DNA from: Actinomycetes bacterium
GTDB taxonomy: Bacteria > Actinomycetota > Actinomycetes > Actinomycetales > Cellulomonadaceae
NCBI GenBank assembly: GCA_023424135.1
Contig: JAFAEH010000023.1
Span: forward strand, 1-43,320
Length of the DNA: 43,320 nt
Reading direction: 5' to 3'
Shown: positions 40,691 through 43,320 of the stretch, piece after piece
Position numbering within the stretch: the first letter of the stretch is position 1
How the letters are laid out: every line of letters starts with the position of its first letter
Translations under genes and position numbers: made by a program
Notes under the pieces: model-generated
Database searches by the model: none
What the model saw: only the letters and a program-made list of their open reading frames with translations
What the model was told of the DNA's origin: nothing

Positions 40691-40767
40691 CTTACCGCCG
40701 GATTCAGCACCCCAACGGGGCCCTCATGCGCCGACGCGCTCGCGGGAACAACTCGACCCGCACCAGA

Positions 40768-40788
40768 GTTGAGCCCATCAGACTCAAC
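40768..40788. promoter_or_regulatory. HAIR-like box (distal) upstream of dnaK
   Basis: GTTGAGC-N7-ACTCAAC, close to the HspR consensus CTTGAGT-N7-ACTCAAG. It lies about 119 bp before the dnaK ATG. Confidence 0.6.
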
Positions 40789-40831
40789 TTCTCCCGCCTC
40801 GAGTTGGCGTTCGGCCACCAGCCGTCGCAGA

Positions 40832-40852
40832 CTTGAGCCAGGCGGGCTCAAG
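40832..40852. promoter_or_regulatory. HAIR box (proximal) upstream of dnaK
   Basis: CTTGAGC-N7-GCTCAAG, a perfect inverted repeat with the spacing of HspR-binding HAIR sites, 54 bp before the dnaK ATG. HspR represses dnaK operons in actinobacteria and is usually encoded at the end of the same operon, beyond this window. Confidence 0.8.
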
Positions 40853-40906
40853 ACGTCGAGCACTCCATGCACGAGGAGCCCACGGCTCCAGGAAGAAGGC
40901 ACACAC

Positions 40907-42766
40907 ATGGCACGAGCAGTCGGCATCGACCTCGGCACCACGAACTCCGTGGTCGCCACCCTCGAGGGCGGCGAGCCCACGGTCATCGCGAACGCGGAGG
41001 GGTCGCGCACGACTCCGTCCGTGGTCGCGTTCTCCAAGACCGGCGAGGTGCTCGTCGGCGAGGTCGCGAAGCGTCAGGCGGTCACGAACGTCGACCGCAC
41101 CATCTCGTCGGTCAAGCGCCACATGGGCACGGACTGGTCGACGACGGTCGACGACAAGAAGTACACGGCGCAGGAGATCAGCGCGCGCATCCTCGGCAAG
41201 CTCAAGCGGGACGCCGAGGCGTACCTGGGCGAGCCGGTGACGGATGCCGTCATCACGGTCCCCGCGTACTTCAACGACGCGGAGCGTCAGGCGACGAAGG
41301 ACGCGGGCACCATCGCGGGCCTCAACGTCCTGCGCATCATCAACGAGCCCACCGCCGCGGCCCTCGCCTACGGGCTCGAGCGCGGCAAGGAGGACGAGAA
41401 CATCCTCGTCTTCGACCTCGGTGGTGGCACGTTCGACGTGTCCCTGCTGGAGGTCGGCAAGGACGACGACGGGTTCTCGACGATCGAGGTCCGTGCGACG
41501 GCCGGCGACAACCGCCTCGGCGGTGACGACTGGGACGCGGCGATCGTCGCGCACCTCGTCAACGAGGTGAAGAACACCACGGGCGTCGACCTGTCGAAGG
41601 ACAAGATCGCGCTGCAGCGTCTGCGTGAGGCGGCCGAGCAGGCCAAGAAGGAGCTGTCGTCCGCGACGAGCACCAACATCTCGCTGCAGTACCTGTCGAT
41701 GAGCGAGAACGGCCCGATCCACCTCGACACCAAGCTGACGCGAGCGCAGTTCCAGCAGATGACGCAGTCGCTGCTCGACCGCGTGAAGGCGCCGTTCCAC
41801 CAGGTCATCCGCGACGCGGGCATCTCCGTCAAGGACATCGACCACGTCGTGCTCGTCGGCGGCTCGACCCGCATGCCGGCGGTTTCCGAGGTCGTCACCG
41901 AGCTCACGGGCGGCAAGGAGCCCAACAAGGGCGTCAACCCGGACGAGGTCGTGGCCGTCGGTGCCGCGCTGCAGGCCGGTGTCATGAAGGGCGACCGCAA
42001 GGACGTCCTGCTCATCGACGTCACGCCCCTGTCGCTCGGCATCGAGACCAAGGGCGGGGTGATGACCAAGCTCATCGAGCGCAACACGGCCATCCCGACC
42101 AAGCGCTCCGAGATCTTCTCGACCGCCGAGGACAACCAGCCGTCGGTCCTCATCCAGGTGTTCCAGGGCGAGCGCGAGTTCGCGCGGGACAACAAGCCGC
42201 TGGGCACGTTCGAGCTGACCGGCATCGCGCCGGCGCCGCGCGGCGTCCCGCAGATCGAGGTCACGTTCGACATCGACGCGAACGGCATCGTGCACGTGTC
42301 CGCGAAGGACCGCGGTACGGGCAAGGAGCAGTCGATGACGATCACCGGCGGGTCGGCCCTCCCCAAGGAGGACATCGACCGCATGGTCAAGGACGCCGAG
42401 GAGCACGCCGCCGAGGACAAGAAGCGCCGCGAGGAGGCCGAGACCCGCAACTCCGCGGAGCAGCTCGTCTACCAGACGGAGAAGCTGCTGGCCGACAACG
42501 GCGACAAGCTCAGCGACGACGTCAAGGGCGAGGTCGGCGGTGCCGTGACCGAGCTCAAGACGGCGCTCGAGGGCGACGACGTGGAGGCCGTGAAGGCCAA
42601 GCACGCGGAGCTGCTGACGGCCTCCCAGAAGATCGGCGAGGCGCTGTACGCGCAGCAGCAGGCGGCACCGGAGGGTGACGCCCCGGCGGCCGACGCGGGC
42701 GCGACGACCTCCGACGAGGACGTCGTCGACGCCGAGATCGTCGACGACGAGGACGACAAGAAGTGA
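40907..42766 (+). CDS. dnaK: Chaperone DnaK (Hsp70)
   Basis: 619-aa ATP-dependent chaperone. ATPase domain: GIDLGTTNSVVATLEGGEPT, VPAYFNDAERQATKDAG, VFDLGGGTFDVSLLE and VLVGGSTRMPAVSEVV. The substrate-binding domain contains DVTPLSLGIETKGGVMTKLI and RNTAIPTKRSE. An acidic C-terminal tail ends EIVDDEDDKK. Length and the lack of the enterobacterial insertion match actinobacterial DnaK. ATG 40907 follows GGAAGAAGG. Under probable HspR control through two HAIR-type boxes. Its TGA overlaps the grpE GTG in GTGA, so the pair is coupled. Confidence 0.99.
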   Translation: MARAVGIDLGTTNSVVATLEGGEPTVIANAEGSRTTPSVVAFSKTGEVLVGEVAKRQAVTNVDRTISSVKRHMGTDWSTTVDDKKYTAQEISARILGKLKRDAEAYLGEPVTDAVITVPAYFNDAERQATKDAGTIAGLNVLRIINEPTAAALAYGLERGKEDENILVFDLGGGTFDVSLLEVGKDDDGFSTIEVRATAGDNRLGGDDWDAAIVAHLVNEVKNTTGVDLSKDKIALQRLREAAEQAKKELSSATSTNISLQYLSMSENGPIHLDTKLTRAQFQQMTQSLLDRVKAPFHQVIRDAGISVKDIDHVVLVGGSTRMPAVSEVVTELTGGKEPNKGVNPDEVVAVGAALQAGVMKGDRKDVLLIDVTPLSLGIETKGGVMTKLIERNTAIPTKRSEIFSTAEDNQPSVLIQVFQGEREFARDNKPLGTFELTGIAPAPRGVPQIEVTFDIDANGIVHVSAKDRGTGKEQSMTITGGSALPKEDIDRMVKDAEEHAAEDKKRREEAETRNSAEQLVYQTEKLLADNGDKLSDDVKGEVGGAVTELKTALEGDDVEAVKAKHAELLTASQKIGEALYAQQQAAPEGDAPAADAGATTSDEDVVDAEIVDDEDDKK

Positions 42767-43320
42767 CCGAGGACCGCACCTCCTCCGGGTCGGGCACCCC
42801 CGACCCGGAGGAGACCCCCCGCGTCACGGACAAGCGTCGCCTCGACCCGGAGACGGGCGAGCTGCGCGAGCCGACCCCCGAGGAGGCGGTCCTCGCCGAG
42901 GCCGAGCAGGCCGCGGCGGGCGCCGAGGAGGCGGTCGTGCTCGAGGGACTCGTCGAGGCGCAGAAGCTCGCGGCCGAGCGGCTCGACGACCTGCAGCGTG
43001 CCCAGGCGGCGCACTACAACCTCGAGCAGCAGTACAACGCCTACGTCAAGCGGTCGAAGGCCGAGGCCCTCGCCTCGCACGACCGTGGCGTGGCGGCCGT
43101 GGCCGAGGCGCTCATCCCGGTGCTCGACGACATCGAGCTCGCGCGTCAGCACGGCGACCTCTCGGGGCCGTTCTCGTCGATCGCCGAGAAGCTCGAGGGC
43201 ACGCTGCAGCGCTTCGGCATCGAGCGCTACGGTGCCGCCGGGGAGCCGTTCGACCCGGCCGTCCACGAGGCGCTCATGCACGGGCACTCCGCGGACGTCA
43301 CGGAGCCGACGGTGCAGCAG
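42763..43320 (+). CDS. grpE: Nucleotide exchange factor GrpE (cut by window end)
   Basis: At least 186 codons, no stop before the window edge. Starts GTG at 42763, overlapping the dnaK stop by 4 bp. Acidic, Pro-rich N-terminus, a long coiled-coil with EAQKLAAERLDDLQRAQAAH and YNAYVKRSKAEALASHDRGV, then the beta-wing with ALIPVLDDIELARQHGDLSG and GTLQRFGIERYGAAGEPFDP, VHEALMHG. GrpE releases ADP from DnaK and acts as a thermosensor. The order dnaK-grpE is the actinobacterial one; dnaJ and hspR are expected next. Confidence 0.97.
   Translation, partial: MTEDRTSSGSGTPDPEETPRVTDKRRLDPETGELREPTPEEAVLAEAEQAAAGAEEAVVLEGLVEAQKLAAERLDDLQRAQAAHYNLEQQYNAYVKRSKAEALASHDRGVAAVAEALIPVLDDIELARQHGDLSGPFSSIAEKLEGTLQRFGIERYGAAGEPFDPAVHEALMHGHSADVTEPTVQQ

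Overview
The window is very GC-rich and its genes use GTG and TTG starts freely. Three of its secreted proteins carry a family 2 cellulose-binding module (CBM2) joined by Pro/Thr linkers, and dnaK is preceded by HspR-type (HAIR) boxes. Together these suggest an actinobacterium close to Cellulomonas. The chromosome assignment is an inference from gene content. I saw no rRNA, tRNA or CRISPR array.

Layout. (1) 1-4.1 kb: a GH5 cellulase with CBM2, a RibD/DHFR-like reductase and a secreted expansin-like protein with CBM2. (2) 4.1-7.5 kb: a uridine-kinase-like protein, an esterase, a truncated small protein and a HIT hydrolase. This stretch is threaded with recent partial duplications, including fossil 5' ends of the expansin gene, a CE3-like esterase and the local esterase. 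(3) 7.6-15.6 kb: MFS transporter, acetyltransferase plus TetR regulator sharing a perfect 42-bp inverted repeat, a phosphotransferase, a MATE pump, an epoxide hydrolase facing a WYL regulator, and a nucleotidyltransferase. (4) 16-25.4 kb: an accessory, defence-like island, nearly all on the minus strand. It holds a ComB-like protein, a prolyl aminopeptidase, an unknown protein, an Abi_2 (HEPN) abortive-infection protein, a HIT domain fused to a membrane domain, a ThsB-like TIR protein, and a HipB/HipA toxin-antitoxin module with a third gene. (5) 25.5-29 kb: divergent CE3-type esterase and GH30 glucuronoxylanase genes around a promoter region rich in palindromes. (6) 29-33 kb: LRR, zinc-ribbon, unknown and SUKH-type immunity-like genes. 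(7) 33.1-40.4 kb: an XRE/MmyB-like regulator facing a one-direction run of an MFS pump and redox enzymes, closed by a strong hairpin. (8) 40.5-43.3 kb: a tandem-repeat array, then dnaK and grpE, the latter cut by the window edge.

The two most interesting observations lie in the accessory parts. First, a translationally coupled pair encodes a ThsB-like TIR protein and a HIT-plus-transmembrane fusion, directly upstream of an Abi_2 gene; it looks like a Thoeris-type signalling defence with an unusual HIT-membrane effector. Second, a family of about 100-150 bp non-coding repeats (four full and two partial copies at 17.1, 17.4, 18.6, 19.7, 31.9 and 32.9 kb) folds into two hairpins. The second hairpin is always 41 nt long, the first shows compensating base changes between copies, and all copies point the same way.

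The plant-polysaccharide genes probably act together outside the cell: the GH5 enzyme and expansin-like protein on cellulose, the CE3-type esterase and GH30 enzyme on acetylated glucuronoxylan. LacI-type operator-like palindromes near them suggest sugar-responsive control. All functions are read from sequence motifs, without database searches.
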